A stretch of 64,000 bases of DNA from Chitinophaga pinensis (GTDB lineage: Bacteria; Bacteroidota; Bacteroidia; NS11-12g; UBA955): positions 1-64,000 of the forward strand of contig CAMDUE010000002.1 in assembly GCA_945877575.1 (NCBI GenBank), written 5' to 3'. Below, piece by piece: positions 16,188 to 24,349 of this stretch. The position numbers and the translations under genes were made by a program. Within the stretch, counting starts at the first letter, position 1; every line of letters starts with the position of its first letter. A model generated the notes under the pieces. The model was not told the origin of the DNA, searched no databases, and saw only the letters and a list, made by a program, of their open reading frames with translations.

Positions 16188-17129
16188 ATGACTGATATAA
16201 TTCTATCAATTACTGCGGGGTTGGTTTTATTCCTATTTGCAGTAACCAATTTATCGGAAACACTAAAATCTGCACTTGGGGAAAATGCCAACATTTGGAT
16301 TAAAAAATATACATCTAATTCTTTTAGCAGTTTGTTAGTTGGTATTGTTGTTACCACTTTACTTGATTCTTCTTCTGCCGTAATCATTATTACAATTGTA
16401 TTGGTCAATTCGCAGATATTGACTTTTAGACAGGCAATGGGAATTGTTTTAGGGGCAAATATTGGAACAACAGTGAGCAGCCAGATAATTGCGATGGACG
16501 TAGGAAAGTATTCCCCAGTTTTTCTACTTATTGGATTTCTGCTTCTTTTTATTGCTAAGTCAGAAAAGCTAAGTAACATCGGTAAGACTATATTATATTT
16601 TGGAGTTTTATTTTTTGGGCTTTTTACTATGGAAAATGCTGTGGAGCCACTTAAGGATGAGGCGTTTTTTAATGAGTGGATGAAAAAAACAGAGAACCCC
16701 TTTGTTGGGGCAATTGTTGGAGCTATTGTAACTTTGGTTATACAGTCTTCATCAGCAACTGTAGGAATGGCGATTATTTTATCAAAAAAAGGGCTAATAA
16801 GTTTGACAGGTGGCATTGCAGTAATGTTGGGCGCAGAATTAGGGACGTGCAGTGACACTCTATTAGCAACCATTAGAGGAAGCAGACAAGCGCTCAAAAC
16901 GGGTTTGTTTCATGTAACATTTAATCTTCTATCAATAACATTAGGGCTTATATTGTTTTATCCTTTTGTTGAATTAGTGGAAATAATAAGTTCTGGAGCA
17001 TCAGTAGAAAGGACTGTTGCCAATGCTCACATGGTATTTAATATCTTTGGGGTGCTAATTTTTATTTGGACAATCCCATTTTTCGAAAAAGTATTAAATA
17101 AATTATTGCCAGATAAAATAGTTACATAA
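16188..17129 (+). CDS. Na/Pi cotransporter family membrane protein
   Basis: The 313-residue inner-membrane protein has two inverted repeats of the Na/Pi-cotransporter (PF02690) unit. Each has a Ser-rich signature, DSSSA at residues 60-64 and QSSSA at 186-190, followed by GANIGT (89-94) and GAELGT (215-220). About eight hydrophobic segments are visible. It probably couples sodium to phosphate or another anion. It lacks the C-terminal PhoU-like domain of longer homologues. It is the first gene of the island; palindromes flank it on both sides, so it stands as a single-gene unit. Confidence 0.88.
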   Translation: MTDIILSITAGLVLFLFAVTNLSETLKSALGENANIWIKKYTSNSFSSLLVGIVVTTLLDSSSAVIIITIVLVNSQILTFRQAMGIVLGANIGTTVSSQIIAMDVGKYSPVFLLIGFLLLFIAKSEKLSNIGKTILYFGVLFFGLFTMENAVEPLKDEAFFNEWMKKTENPFVGAIVGAIVTLVIQSSSATVGMAIILSKKGLISLTGGIAVMLGAELGTCSDTLLATIRGSRQALKTGLFHVTFNLLSITLGLILFYPFVELVEIISSGASVERTVANAHMVFNIFGVLIFIWTIPFFEKVLNKLLPDKIVT

Positions 17130-17136
17130 ATAAGAC

Positions 17137-17279
17137 AACGCATAACACGGGTTTGGCAAAAGTGGGGCTTTTGTACTAGGCTGAACATTTGTAGTTTCTA
17201 TGAACTTTGGTACAAAATTCGAACTTTGGTACTTTCTAAACCCCACCTTTGTCAAGCCCAAAAACGTTACCACCAATGC
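17137..17279. repeat. Imperfect palindrome 1 (cassette-type recombination site)
   Basis: The left arm GGGTTTGGCAAAAGTGGGG (17149-17167) matches the reverse complement of 17241-17259 in 16 of 19 bases, and weaker pairing continues inward. The left end is AACGCATAAC (17137-17146). The right end is AAAACGTTACCACC (17261-17274). These two ends do not pair with each other beyond GTTA, but each pairs with an end of palindrome 2. There is no gene here; an open frame running through the right arm is not a credible start for the hydrolase. Confidence 0.75.
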
Positions 17280-17292
17280 TAAAAAGATTTTG

Positions 17293-18399
17293 ATGAAAAT
17301 ATTTACATTAATAATTTGCTTTGGAATTATGCAGACAACATTTGGACAAATGACAACTGAAAAAGAGAAACCCCTTCAAACAATCCTTGACAAAACAGTT
17401 GACGGTAAAAAGGTGTTTGGGACATCTTTCGCTATTAAAAAAGATACATTGGTTTGGAACGGAGCATCGGGCAATTTGTTAATAGACCAACCTTATTTCA
17501 TTGCAAGCACAACCAAATTATTTACGACTGCAATAATTCTAAAACTGAGAGCGGAAAGCAAACTCAGTCTTGATGACAAAATCAGTAAATACATTGATAA
17601 ATCAATTTTATCAGGACTGCACATTTACAAAGGGAAAGATTATTCCCAGGAACTAACAATTAAACACCTACTCTCACATACATCAGGACTTCCCGACTAT
17701 TTTCAAGGCAAAGGAACAAGTGGAATAAGTTTGGAAAATGAAATAACAGAAGGCAATGACCAATTTTGGACTTTTGAACAAGCAATTGAAAGAACAAAAA
17801 AAATTATCCCTCTTTTTGCACCCGGGACAAAAGGGAAGGCAAACTATTCAGATGCAAATTTCCAACTTTTAGGAAAAATTATTGAGAACATAACACATAA
17901 ATCGTATGCCGAAAATTGTAGCGAATTTATCATCTATCCACTTGGTTTGACAAAGACCTATCTCTATCAAGACTCAACTGACAAAACACCAAAGACACTT
18001 TATTATAAGAGCAACGAACTGAATATACCCAAAGCAATGACATCTTTTGGGGCGGACGGTGGAATGGTTTCAACTTCCACCGATATGCTTATTTTTATTG
18101 AAGCATTTTTTACAGGCAAATTATTCCCATCAACTTACATTGACGAATTGCAAGAATGGAACAATATATTTTTTCCTATGAAATCTGGTATTGGCATTCA
18201 CTTATTCAAACTTCCTTGGCTTTTTAATCCAACAGGTGCAGTTCCATACTTTATAGGACACTCAGGACTTTCTGGAGCTTTAGCATATTACAGCCCGAAA
18301 GAGAATGTTTTTATAGTTGGAACAGTAAATCAGGTAGCACACCCTGACATTTCCTTTAAGACAATGATAAAATTAACTCAACAAATAATGAAAAAGTGA
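17293..18399 (+). CDS. Exported serine hydrolase, beta-lactamase / penicillin-binding-protein fold
   Basis: This is a 368-residue member of the class C beta-lactamase-like family. A Sec signal peptide (MKIFTLIICFGIMQTTFGQ) ends near residue 19. Catalytic motifs are SxxK at 72-75 (STTK), YxN-like YSD at 185-187 and the third-strand HSG at 323-325. The YSD variant replaces the usual Asn by Asp. Substrate could be a peptidoglycan peptide, a D-peptide or an ester; resistance is not implied. I chose the ATG at 17293 because it begins a proper signal peptide and lies just after palindrome 1. The unit 17266-18534 has complementary ends, like a gene cassette. Confidence 0.88.
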   Translation: MKIFTLIICFGIMQTTFGQMTTEKEKPLQTILDKTVDGKKVFGTSFAIKKDTLVWNGASGNLLIDQPYFIASTTKLFTTAIILKLRAESKLSLDDKISKYIDKSILSGLHIYKGKDYSQELTIKHLLSHTSGLPDYFQGKGTSGISLENEITEGNDQFWTFEQAIERTKKIIPLFAPGTKGKANYSDANFQLLGKIIENITHKSYAENCSEFIIYPLGLTKTYLYQDSTDKTPKTLYYKSNELNIPKAMTSFGADGGMVSTSTDMLIFIEAFFTGKLFPSTYIDELQEWNNIFFPMKSGIGIHLFKLPWLFNPTGAVPYFIGHSGLSGALAYYSPKENVFIVGTVNQVAHPDISFKTMIKLTQQIMKK

Positions 18400-18402
18400 G
18401 AA

Positions 18403-18548
18403 GCACTGGTGGTAACAGCACCTAAAAGAAATTGGCGGTTCAGTGGTTATATGAAGCTTTGTGCTTCGTATCAAGTGCAGTGCTGGCAGACAGTTTTCAT
18501 CTCCGAAATCGCCAACTTCTTTTTGCTGCAAAACGTTATGCGTTATGC
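18403..18548. repeat. Imperfect palindrome 2 (cassette-type recombination site)
   Basis: The left arm 18418-18437 matches the reverse complement of 18510-18529 in 17 of 20 bases. The left end GCACTGGTGGTAAC (18403-18416) is the inverse of GTTACCACCAATGC (17266-17279) with one mismatch. The right end AAAACGTTATGCG (18531-18543) is shared as AAAACGTTA with palindrome 1 and is complementary to AACGCATAAC (17137-17146). The region 18400-18594 holds no gene. Confidence 0.75.
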
Positions 18549-18594
18549 TTTAGAAGAAACCATTCACTTGAAACAGCGTAATTGAGAACGAGAA

Positions 18595-19161
18595 ATGATT
18601 GAAATAAAAAAATATTTCCAAAAAATGGTTCCTATTTCTGAAAAAGATTGGGAGTTCTTTTCATCTAAACTTATAAAACGTGAATTTGCCAAAAAGTCAA
18701 TAATTTTAAAAGTAGGTCAAAAAGAAAACTACTTATCTTTTATTGAAAAGGGAATTGTTAGAAAATGTATTCCTCAAGAATTTGATGATTTAACTTTTGA
18801 ATTTGCATTCGTCAATAATTTTGTGTCTGCATATGATATTTTCTTGACACAAGAACCATCAACTTACCAGTTAGAAACCTTAACAGACACTATACTCTGG
18901 AGTGTAACGTATAATGACTTAAAAGTAATTTATGACAAAACGGAAATTGGCAATACTATAGGAAGATTGGCAAGCGAAGACCTGTTTATGAAAAAATCTA
19001 AGCGAGAATTATCTTTATTAAACCAATCTGCCCAGGAACGTTATTTGAACTTATTTACAGAACAGCCTGAATTGTTGCAATTTATTCCATTAAAGTATAT
19101 AGCCTCTTATATTGGAGTAACGCCACAGGCACTAAGTAGAATAAGGAAACGTATTTCTTAA
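18595..19161 (+). CDS. Crp/Fnr-family transcriptional regulator
   Basis: This 188-residue protein has an N-terminal cyclic-nucleotide-binding-like beta barrel (EFAKKSIILKVGQKENYLSF, GIVRKCIP, TFEFAFVNNFVSAYDIFLT). A long helix and a short C-terminal helix-turn-helix follow (FIPLKYIASYIGVTPQALSR). This shape is typical of the many Crp-like regulators of Bacteroidota that lack conserved cAMP-contact residues. The ligand is unknown. It is followed after 65 bp by an exported NTF2-like protein, a plausible target or partner. Confidence 0.9.
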   Translation: MIEIKKYFQKMVPISEKDWEFFSSKLIKREFAKKSIILKVGQKENYLSFIEKGIVRKCIPQEFDDLTFEFAFVNNFVSAYDIFLTQEPSTYQLETLTDTILWSVTYNDLKVIYDKTEIGNTIGRLASEDLFMKKSKRELSLLNQSAQERYLNLFTEQPELLQFIPLKYIASYIGVTPQALSRIRKRIS

Positions 19162-19226
19162 CCCAAGTTCATTATTTGAATTTTAGCTTATTAGCAATTT
19201 TGCAACTCATCAATTAAAAAAGAGTA

Positions 19227-19754
19227 ATGGAAAAATTATTGTTATCGTTAGTGTTATTTATCGTTGCAGCAACTTCGTTAAATGCTCAAGATTTAAACCC
19301 TTATCATCATATTATAAAGGGAATTGTTAGGAAGAACTTCAAATCTATAACAGAGCATCGTTATGACGAGGTTTTAAAGGGAGTGTCTGATAAAGAATTA
19401 GAACATACTTTTGCAGGAGATAATTGCTTGGGTGGTACACGCCATGATAAAGAAAGCTTGAAAAGATGGTTTGAAAGAGTGGGAATTGTACTTCCAGACC
19501 TTAAATTTGAGGTAACAGATATTCAGGTTAAAGGAAATCCAGCCAAAACCCTTGTTATTGCAAGGTGGACAGCAACTTGTTATTTATTAAATGGTGAGCC
19601 CTACATAAATAAAGGAGTTCATTTTATTACATTGAAATGGGGAAAGGCTGTTAAATTTGATGTTTATGAAGATACTAAAACTGTATCTCATGGTTTAGAT
19701 GTTCAATTTGAATCAGGTATCAAGGAAGCTAAAGCTCCCAAAATTGAAAGCTAA
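19227..19754 (+). CDS. Exported NTF2-like (SnoaL-type) protein
   Basis: This 175-residue protein has a clear signal peptide (MEKLLLSLVLFIVAATSLNA, cleavage after about residue 20). The mature part has the NTF2-like cone fold pattern: HRYDEVLKGVSDKELEHTF, then KESLKRWFERVGIVLPDLKF, KTLVIARWTATCYL and GVHFITLKWGKAVKFDVYED. Related proteins are steroid isomerases, polyketide cyclases or ligand-binding proteins, and no catalytic residues are diagnostic here. It is the last gene of the island and stands downstream of the Crp/Fnr regulator. Confidence 0.8.
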   Translation: MEKLLLSLVLFIVAATSLNAQDLNPYHHIIKGIVRKNFKSITEHRYDEVLKGVSDKELEHTFAGDNCLGGTRHDKESLKRWFERVGIVLPDLKFEVTDIQVKGNPAKTLVIARWTATCYLLNGEPYINKGVHFITLKWGKAVKFDVYEDTKTVSHGLDVQFESGIKEAKAPKIES

Positions 19755-19931
19755 AAATTACATCATTATTGGGATTCTTCAGACCTTGAGACCAAATTAA
19801 AATTACAGAAAACAGTGTTCCCAAAAGGGTTGTAGATTAACCCGTCACATAGGGGTTATCTAACTCGAAATGTAAATGATTTTTTCCGCAGAATCTCTTT
19901 ATTTACGGGGGATATCGAAGGTCGTAAAACG

Positions 19932-19962
19932 AAAAAAGCCAATCATTTCTGATTGGCTTTTT
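19932..19962 (-). terminator. Terminator after tRNA-Glu/tRNA-fMet
   Basis: A 13-bp perfect stem (19933-19945 with 19950-19962) and a 4-nt loop end, read leftward, in six T residues directly beyond the tRNA-fMet 3' end. The T-rich right side makes it potentially bidirectional. Confidence 0.85.
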
Positions 19963-19967
19963 CTTTG

Positions 19968-20039
<72 letters not shown>

Positions 20040-20044
20040 ATTCG

Positions 20045-20116
20045 TAGCCCGTAGGGGAATCGAACCCCTCTTTCATCCGTGAAAGGGACGTGTCCTAACC
20101 GATAGACGAACGGGCC
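20045..20116 (-). tRNA. tRNA-Glu (anticodon TTC)
   Basis: The cloverleaf has acceptor GGCCCGT with ACGGGCT, anticodon loop CTTTCAC (anticodon TTC) and T-arm GGGG/CCCC around TTCGATT. It lies 5 bp upstream of tRNA-fMet on the same strand, so the two are likely co-transcribed. Confidence 0.95.
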
Positions 20117-20175
20117 GTGCTACTTGGGGCTGCAAAAATAAGAAGAATTTCTAACTTCCCAAATATATTTTTATT

Positions 20176-20541
20176 TTAATCGTGCTTTTTTACAATTCCA
20201 TCTCCCCACAGTTCCTCTAAAGCATAAAAATCACGATTGGGCTTTGAGAAAATATGTACCACCACATTGTAATAATCTAACAATACCCATTCTGCTACTT
20301 CCGAACCTTCCCTGTGCGTTGGACGCTCATTCAACACCTTTCGCATCTCATCTTCCACGCTATCTGCTAAAGCATCAATTTGTCTATTCGAAGAACCATG
20401 TGCAATTACAAAAAAATCAGTAAATGCTGATCCTAGTCCTCTTAAATCTATGGTAACTATGTCTAACCCTTTTTTCTCTTGTAATCCTTGAACTGCCACC
20501 GCCGCCATCGCTTCTGAATCTACCGTTTTTATTTTGCTCAT
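20176..20541 (-). CDS. rsfS: Ribosomal silencing factor RsfS
   Basis: The 121-residue protein binds L14 (uL14) and prevents subunit joining under nutrient limitation. The core pattern is intact: KKGLDIVTIDLRG near residue 23, FTDFFVIAHGSSNRQIDALADSV near 40, and WVLLDYYNVVVHIFS near 85, then FYALEELWGD. Length is normal. Its start is only 11 bp from the first possible start of the divergent birA. Confidence 0.95.
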   Translation of the reverse strand: MSKIKTVDSEAMAAVAVQGLQEKKGLDIVTIDLRGLGSAFTDFFVIAHGSSNRQIDALADSVEDEMRKVLNERPTHREGSEVAEWVLLDYYNVVVHIFSKPNRDFYALEELWGDGIVKKHD

Positions 20542-20552
20542 TTGCTGTTATT

Positions 20553-21374
20553 TTGTGCAAAATAAACACAAACCCATTGGAAGTCCTCGAAAAATTATAT
20601 TATGCCCCAAGAATAGAGTCTACTCAGACCCAATTAATTCAGTTTTTCCAAAAAGGGATTACCAACAATCACTACGGCATTTACTCCTTCAATCAAACCA
20701 AAGGAAAAGGCCAAGGCAACAATTCTTGGGAAATGAACCCCGATGACGGATTGGCTATTTCCTTGGGATTTAAAATCAGTTCAAAACACGAAACCTTCGA
20801 CTGGGTGGCCGTTAACAAGCATATCACAACCCTCGTTTGCACTTACCTGCAACGTCATTGCGAAGAGCCACTGTTCATAAAATGGCCCAACGATTTACTT
20901 TGTAAAGACAAAAAACTCGCTGGTATACTTATACAAGTTCTACCCTTCCAAGAAGCCCCTGAAATGATTTCCAATAAAATCAACAGCGAAAACCACGATA
21001 AATTATTTATTCTAGGAATTGGCATTAACATCAATCCTACAGAAACCGAAAGCTCAGAAAACACCGAAAAGAGAATTTCCCTGAATCAAATTAATCAATT
21101 CAAAATTGAAGATCTTCATCAATTTGCCCATTCTTTGGCTGAATTTCTCTTTGAACGCGCATTAAACATCCCCCGAGAAACTGAAAAAATACATCTTTAC
21201 TTTGAACAATGCCTTTGGCGTTTTTCAGAGCTCGTAAACGTTCAAATATCCACTCCCAACGCCAAAATTCATGAAGCAATATTTAAAGGGGTAGACCAAA
21301 ATGGAAGAGCTATTCTAGAGATAGACGGTGAAATCCTGGCGTTTCAACATGGCGATGCACGAATATTATACTAA
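20553..21374 (+). CDS. birA: Biotin-protein ligase (monofunctional BirA)
   Basis: The 273-residue enzyme attaches biotin to carboxylase carrier proteins. It lacks the N-terminal DNA-binding domain of E. coli BirA. Seen: substrate loop IESTQTQLIQFF near residue 22, KGKGQGNNSWEMNPDDGLAIS near 50 (a variant of GRGRRGRxWxSP), the lysine site FIKWPNDLLCKDKKLAGIL near 110 and ILGIGININPT near 153. No in-frame ATG exists early enough, so TTG at 20553 or TTG at 20577 must initiate. It is divergent from rsfS with almost no space between them. The substrate biotin carboxyl carrier is not in the window, although accA is. Confidence 0.9.
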   Translation: MCKINTNPLEVLEKLYYAPRIESTQTQLIQFFQKGITNNHYGIYSFNQTKGKGQGNNSWEMNPDDGLAISLGFKISSKHETFDWVAVNKHITTLVCTYLQRHCEEPLFIKWPNDLLCKDKKLAGILIQVLPFQEAPEMISNKINSENHDKLFILGIGININPTETESSENTEKRISLNQINQFKIEDLHQFAHSLAEFLFERALNIPRETEKIHLYFEQCLWRFSELVNVQISTPNAKIHEAIFKGVDQNGRAILEIDGEILAFQHGDARILY

Positions 21375-21383
21375 CTTCGGGGT

Positions 21384-22598
21384 ATGCATGTTTCATTCTT
21401 GCTAGTTTTTACTTCATTGATCCTGATTGGATATTTATTTGAAATAATTTCACCCAAAACTCGTGTTCCTAACATCATCATTCTTTTGATTTTGGGAATG
21501 CTCTCTCAGAAATTGGTTGATTTTATGCATTGGGAAAAACCCGATTTCTCATCAGTTTTGCCTGAACTTGGAACCATGGGTTTGATTCTCATCGTACTAG
21601 AAGGAACTTTAGAATTAAAACTAACCAAAGAAAAACTTCCCCTACTAAATCAAACATTTCTTCTCGCCTTCCTATCAATAATAACACTGTGCATCTGCCT
21701 TGGCGCATGGTTTACCATTCAAGGTTTCGGATTTAAAAACAGTATTTTAAATGCCATCCCATTATCTATCATAAGCAGCGCAATTGCCATACCCACAGCC
21801 AAAATGCTGAGTAAAAAAGATAAAGAATTCATCATTTTCGAATCCAGTCTCTCTGATATTGTTGGTGTTACGTTATTCAACTTCATCGCACTCAATGAAA
21901 TCATCAATTGGAAAACTTCCCTTTTGTTTTTGGGGGAAATTGGCATTAGTATAATATTTTCTCTCGCAGCCGCTTTGGTACTTACACTCATGATAAGCAG
22001 ACTCAAGCACCGCGTAAAATTCATGCCCATTATAGCCTTGATCATTTTCTTATATGCTTTGGCAAAAGGCTTTCATTTACCCGCCCTGATACTCATTTTA
22101 GTTTTTGGATTGGTGATTGCAAACATTGAAAAAATTAGCACTATTAGATTTTTCAGGAATTTTGAAACATCCCATCTAACTAAAGAAATACATAAATTTG
22201 AAGAGATAACAACAGAACTCACATTTATTGTTAGAGTATCGTTTTTCCTGATTTTTGGCTTTACCATTGACCTTAACACTCTCCTTGATTTAGACACATT
22301 CATTCTCTCCTCCCTCGTCTTTGGAATGATTATTTTACTGAGAATTTTACAATTACTCATTCTGAAGTTGCCCATCTTCCCATTGGCATATGTTTCGCCA
22401 AGAGGACTTATAACCGTGTTGCTTTTTGTAAGTATACCTGCTGGTCAAACAATTGCAGTTGTCAATCAAACACTGATTACTCAGGTCATTTTGATGACTT
22501 CTGTATTCATGATGGTGGCAACCATCTTTAGTAAAAAAGATAAAGACTCAAACACAGATAAGCTAACCCTTATGGGTATAGCACCCTCAACTGATTGA
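21384..22598 (+). CDS. Cation:proton antiporter (CPA family)
   Basis: The 404-residue membrane protein has about 12 hydrophobic segments of the Na+/H+ exchanger fold. Recognisable stretches are SPKTRVPNIIILLILGML near residue 24, ESSLSDIVGVTLFNF near 154 (Asp in the transport helix) and YVSPRGLITVLLFV near 340. It should exchange monovalent cations for protons across the inner membrane. It has no C-terminal TrkA domain. It starts 9 bp after birA, and its 3' end overlaps the convergent hydrolase gene by 29 bp. Confidence 0.87.
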   Translation: MHVSFLLVFTSLILIGYLFEIISPKTRVPNIIILLILGMLSQKLVDFMHWEKPDFSSVLPELGTMGLILIVLEGTLELKLTKEKLPLLNQTFLLAFLSIITLCICLGAWFTIQGFGFKNSILNAIPLSIISSAIAIPTAKMLSKKDKEFIIFESSLSDIVGVTLFNFIALNEIINWKTSLLFLGEIGISIIFSLAAALVLTLMISRLKHRVKFMPIIALIIFLYALAKGFHLPALILILVFGLVIANIEKISTIRFFRNFETSHLTKEIHKFEEITTELTFIVRVSFFLIFGFTIDLNTLLDLDTFILSSLVFGMIILLRILQLLILKLPIFPLAYVSPRGLITVLLFVSIPAGQTIAVVNQTLITQVILMTSVFMMVATIFSKKDKDSNTDKLTLMGIAPSTD

Positions 22599-23472
22599 GC
22601 GCCTTCAAACCTGCTTCGTTCCAAAACAAATAATCATGACCAGAGCTTTCAGGAAAAAACGTATAAACTGGCCAACCTTGATCAATAGAATTCCCTTTTA
22701 ACAAACTATCAGCAAACTCTAAGGAGTGTTTAATTGGTACAACCCTATCTTTCCTTCCGTGAGCTAAATATAAATGCCCGGAAATAGCCCCCCTTTGCAA
22801 TAAATTATTTGAGCCAAACCTCCAACGATCCTTATTTTGGTAATATCTACCCATCGAGTTGATCATCAAAGCATCTGTAGTATCAACTAGTGGATTATAA
22901 TCTCCACTTAAAGCGGCTACAAAGTTCACCGTTAAATAATGATCCTGAGCCAATGCAACTGCTCCTCTAGCACCCGTAGACAATCCGAATACATGTGATT
23001 TTAATCCTTTATAGACATCACTAAAAAAGCCGGCATCTCTGTAAGGCTCCAAAACCTCTTCCCACAACCATTGTCGAGTGGGGTAATTCTTGTAATCTGC
23101 TCGTGTATTGGAGTAAAACGTATCCAAATACACACTCTTTCCCATATCAACCAAAAGCGTAGAATAACCTAAACTCAATGCGCTATCAACCACCTTGGTC
23201 TTTGTTTTCCAATCACTTGCAGGCAAATTCCAGCCAGGTAAAAATAGAATTAGTTGCTGCTTATTGTTCCGTGGAACTTTAAACTGAATGTTATACTTAA
23301 TTCCTTTTAATGTTATGGTATAAGATGTATCAAAAGCTTTCTCATCAAAAACCTTGTTTAACACCCATCCATTGATTTTTTCTGGATATAAATCACCTCC
23401 ATTAACTTGCTTTGCATTGATGCAAGACAACAAGCTAACCAAACACAAAAGATATAATTTACTCTTGGTCAT
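22570..23472 (-). CDS. Exported alpha/beta hydrolase, probable lipoprotein
   Basis: This is a 300-residue protein. The N-terminus MTKSKLYLLCLVSLLSC fits a lipoprotein signal with Cys17 as the lipidation site. The alpha/beta hydrolase fold is supported by LILFLPGWNLPASDW (oxyanion region), the nucleophile elbow GLSTG near residue 165, HGRKDRVVP (acid region) near 240 and SGHDYLFW (catalytic His) near 277. Substrate is unknown; an ester or peptide is possible. ATG at 23472 is preferred to a TTG six bases upstream. Its start overlaps the era stop, so it is translationally coupled to era. Confidence 0.78.
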   Translation of the reverse strand: MTKSKLYLLCLVSLLSCINAKQVNGGDLYPEKINGWVLNKVFDEKAFDTSYTITLKGIKYNIQFKVPRNNKQQLILFLPGWNLPASDWKTKTKVVDSALSLGYSTLLVDMGKSVYLDTFYSNTRADYKNYPTRQWLWEEVLEPYRDAGFFSDVYKGLKSHVFGLSTGARGAVALAQDHYLTVNFVAALSGDYNPLVDTTDALMINSMGRYYQNKDRWRFGSNNLLQRGAISGHLYLAHGRKDRVVPIKHSLEFADSLLKGNSIDQGWPVYTFFPESSGHDYLFWNEAGLKALNQLRVLYP

Positions 23473-24349
23473 ACCCAAATTGTTTGAGCATGTTATTGTT
23501 GTTTCTCCAGTCCTCCCTCACTTTTACATACAATTCTAAAAAGACCTGCTTACCAAAAAAAGCTTCCAACTCTTTTCTAGATTCAATACCCAAGTTTTTA
23601 ATTCCATCGCCTCCTTTACCTATTAAAATGGGCTTTTGAGAATCGCGCTCTACAATGATTTCACAGTTAATTTTAATCAGTTTTTTATTTTCCTTGAAAG
23701 ATAAACTCATGACTTCGCAGGCATATGGAATTTCTTCATCGTATAATTTCAAAATGTTATTTCTGATGATTTCATTCACAAAAAAACGCTCTGACCTATC
23801 TGTAAGCTGATCGTCTGGAAAATACGCTGGGTGCTCAGGTAAAAACTTCTCAATATATTCCTCGAGAACTTCTACTTGAAAACCATGTTCAGCAGAAATG
23901 GGCAAATAAATATCTGCTTTGAAATTCTCTTTGATTTCCTCTAATTTGGCTTCTAAATCAGATTGATTACTCAAATCAACTTTATTCAAAGCAACTATTT
24001 TCTTTGCCTTTGCATGTTCAAACTTCTCCTTAATTTCTTCGGTAAACTGTCGACCTTTGATATCAATCATCAATATCAATACGTCACTATCTGCTACTGA
24101 TTCATTGACAAAATGCATCATTTTTTCATGCATCTTATAGGATGTCTTGTATAAAACTCCCGGAGTATCTGAATACACAATTTGAAAACCGGGTCCGTTT
24201 TTTACTCCTAAAATTCTATGCCTAGTTGTTTGAGCCTTGGGATTGACAATAGCAAGTGTCTCACCCAATAATCTGTTATATAACGTGCTTTTCCCAGCAT
24301 TGGGCATTCCAATAATGCTTACAAATCCGCTTCTAAAGTTTTCATTCAT
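23459..24349 (-). CDS. era: GTPase Era
   Basis: The 296-residue ribosome-associated GTPase is needed for 16S rRNA maturation. The G domain shows GMPNAGKST (G1) near residue 14, DTPG (G3) near 61 and NKVD (G4) near 123. The C-terminal KH domain includes CEIIVERDSQKPILIGKGGDGIK, with the conserved GKGG loop. Length is normal. It overlaps the upstream regulator gene by 4 bp and the downstream hydrolase by 14 bp. Confidence 0.96.
   Translation of the reverse strand: MNENFRSGFVSIIGMPNAGKSTLYNRLLGETLAIVNPKAQTTRHRILGVKNGPGFQIVYSDTPGVLYKTSYKMHEKMMHFVNESVADSDVLILMIDIKGRQFTEEIKEKFEHAKAKKIVALNKVDLSNQSDLEAKLEEIKENFKADIYLPISAEHGFQVEVLEEYIEKFLPEHPAYFPDDQLTDRSERFFVNEIIRNNILKLYDEEIPYACEVMSLSFKENKKLIKINCEIIVERDSQKPILIGKGGDGIKNLGIESRKELEAFFGKQVFLELYVKVREDWRNNNNMLKQFGYDQE

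Noticed and set aside
16178-16897. 239-codon leftward frame over the Na/Pi cotransporter
   Set aside because: The rightward frame has clear family motifs; the leftward one is its antisense shadow.
17200-17292. Upstream extension of the serine hydrolase frame
   Set aside because: It would translate the right arm of palindrome 1 and hide the signal peptide that begins at 17293.
19835-19862. Hairpin GATTAACCC/GGGTTATC in the gap after the NTF2-like gene as a fourth cassette palindrome
   Set aside because: The stem is short, lacks the AAACGTTA end and a matching outer box, and is not flanked by a T-tract.
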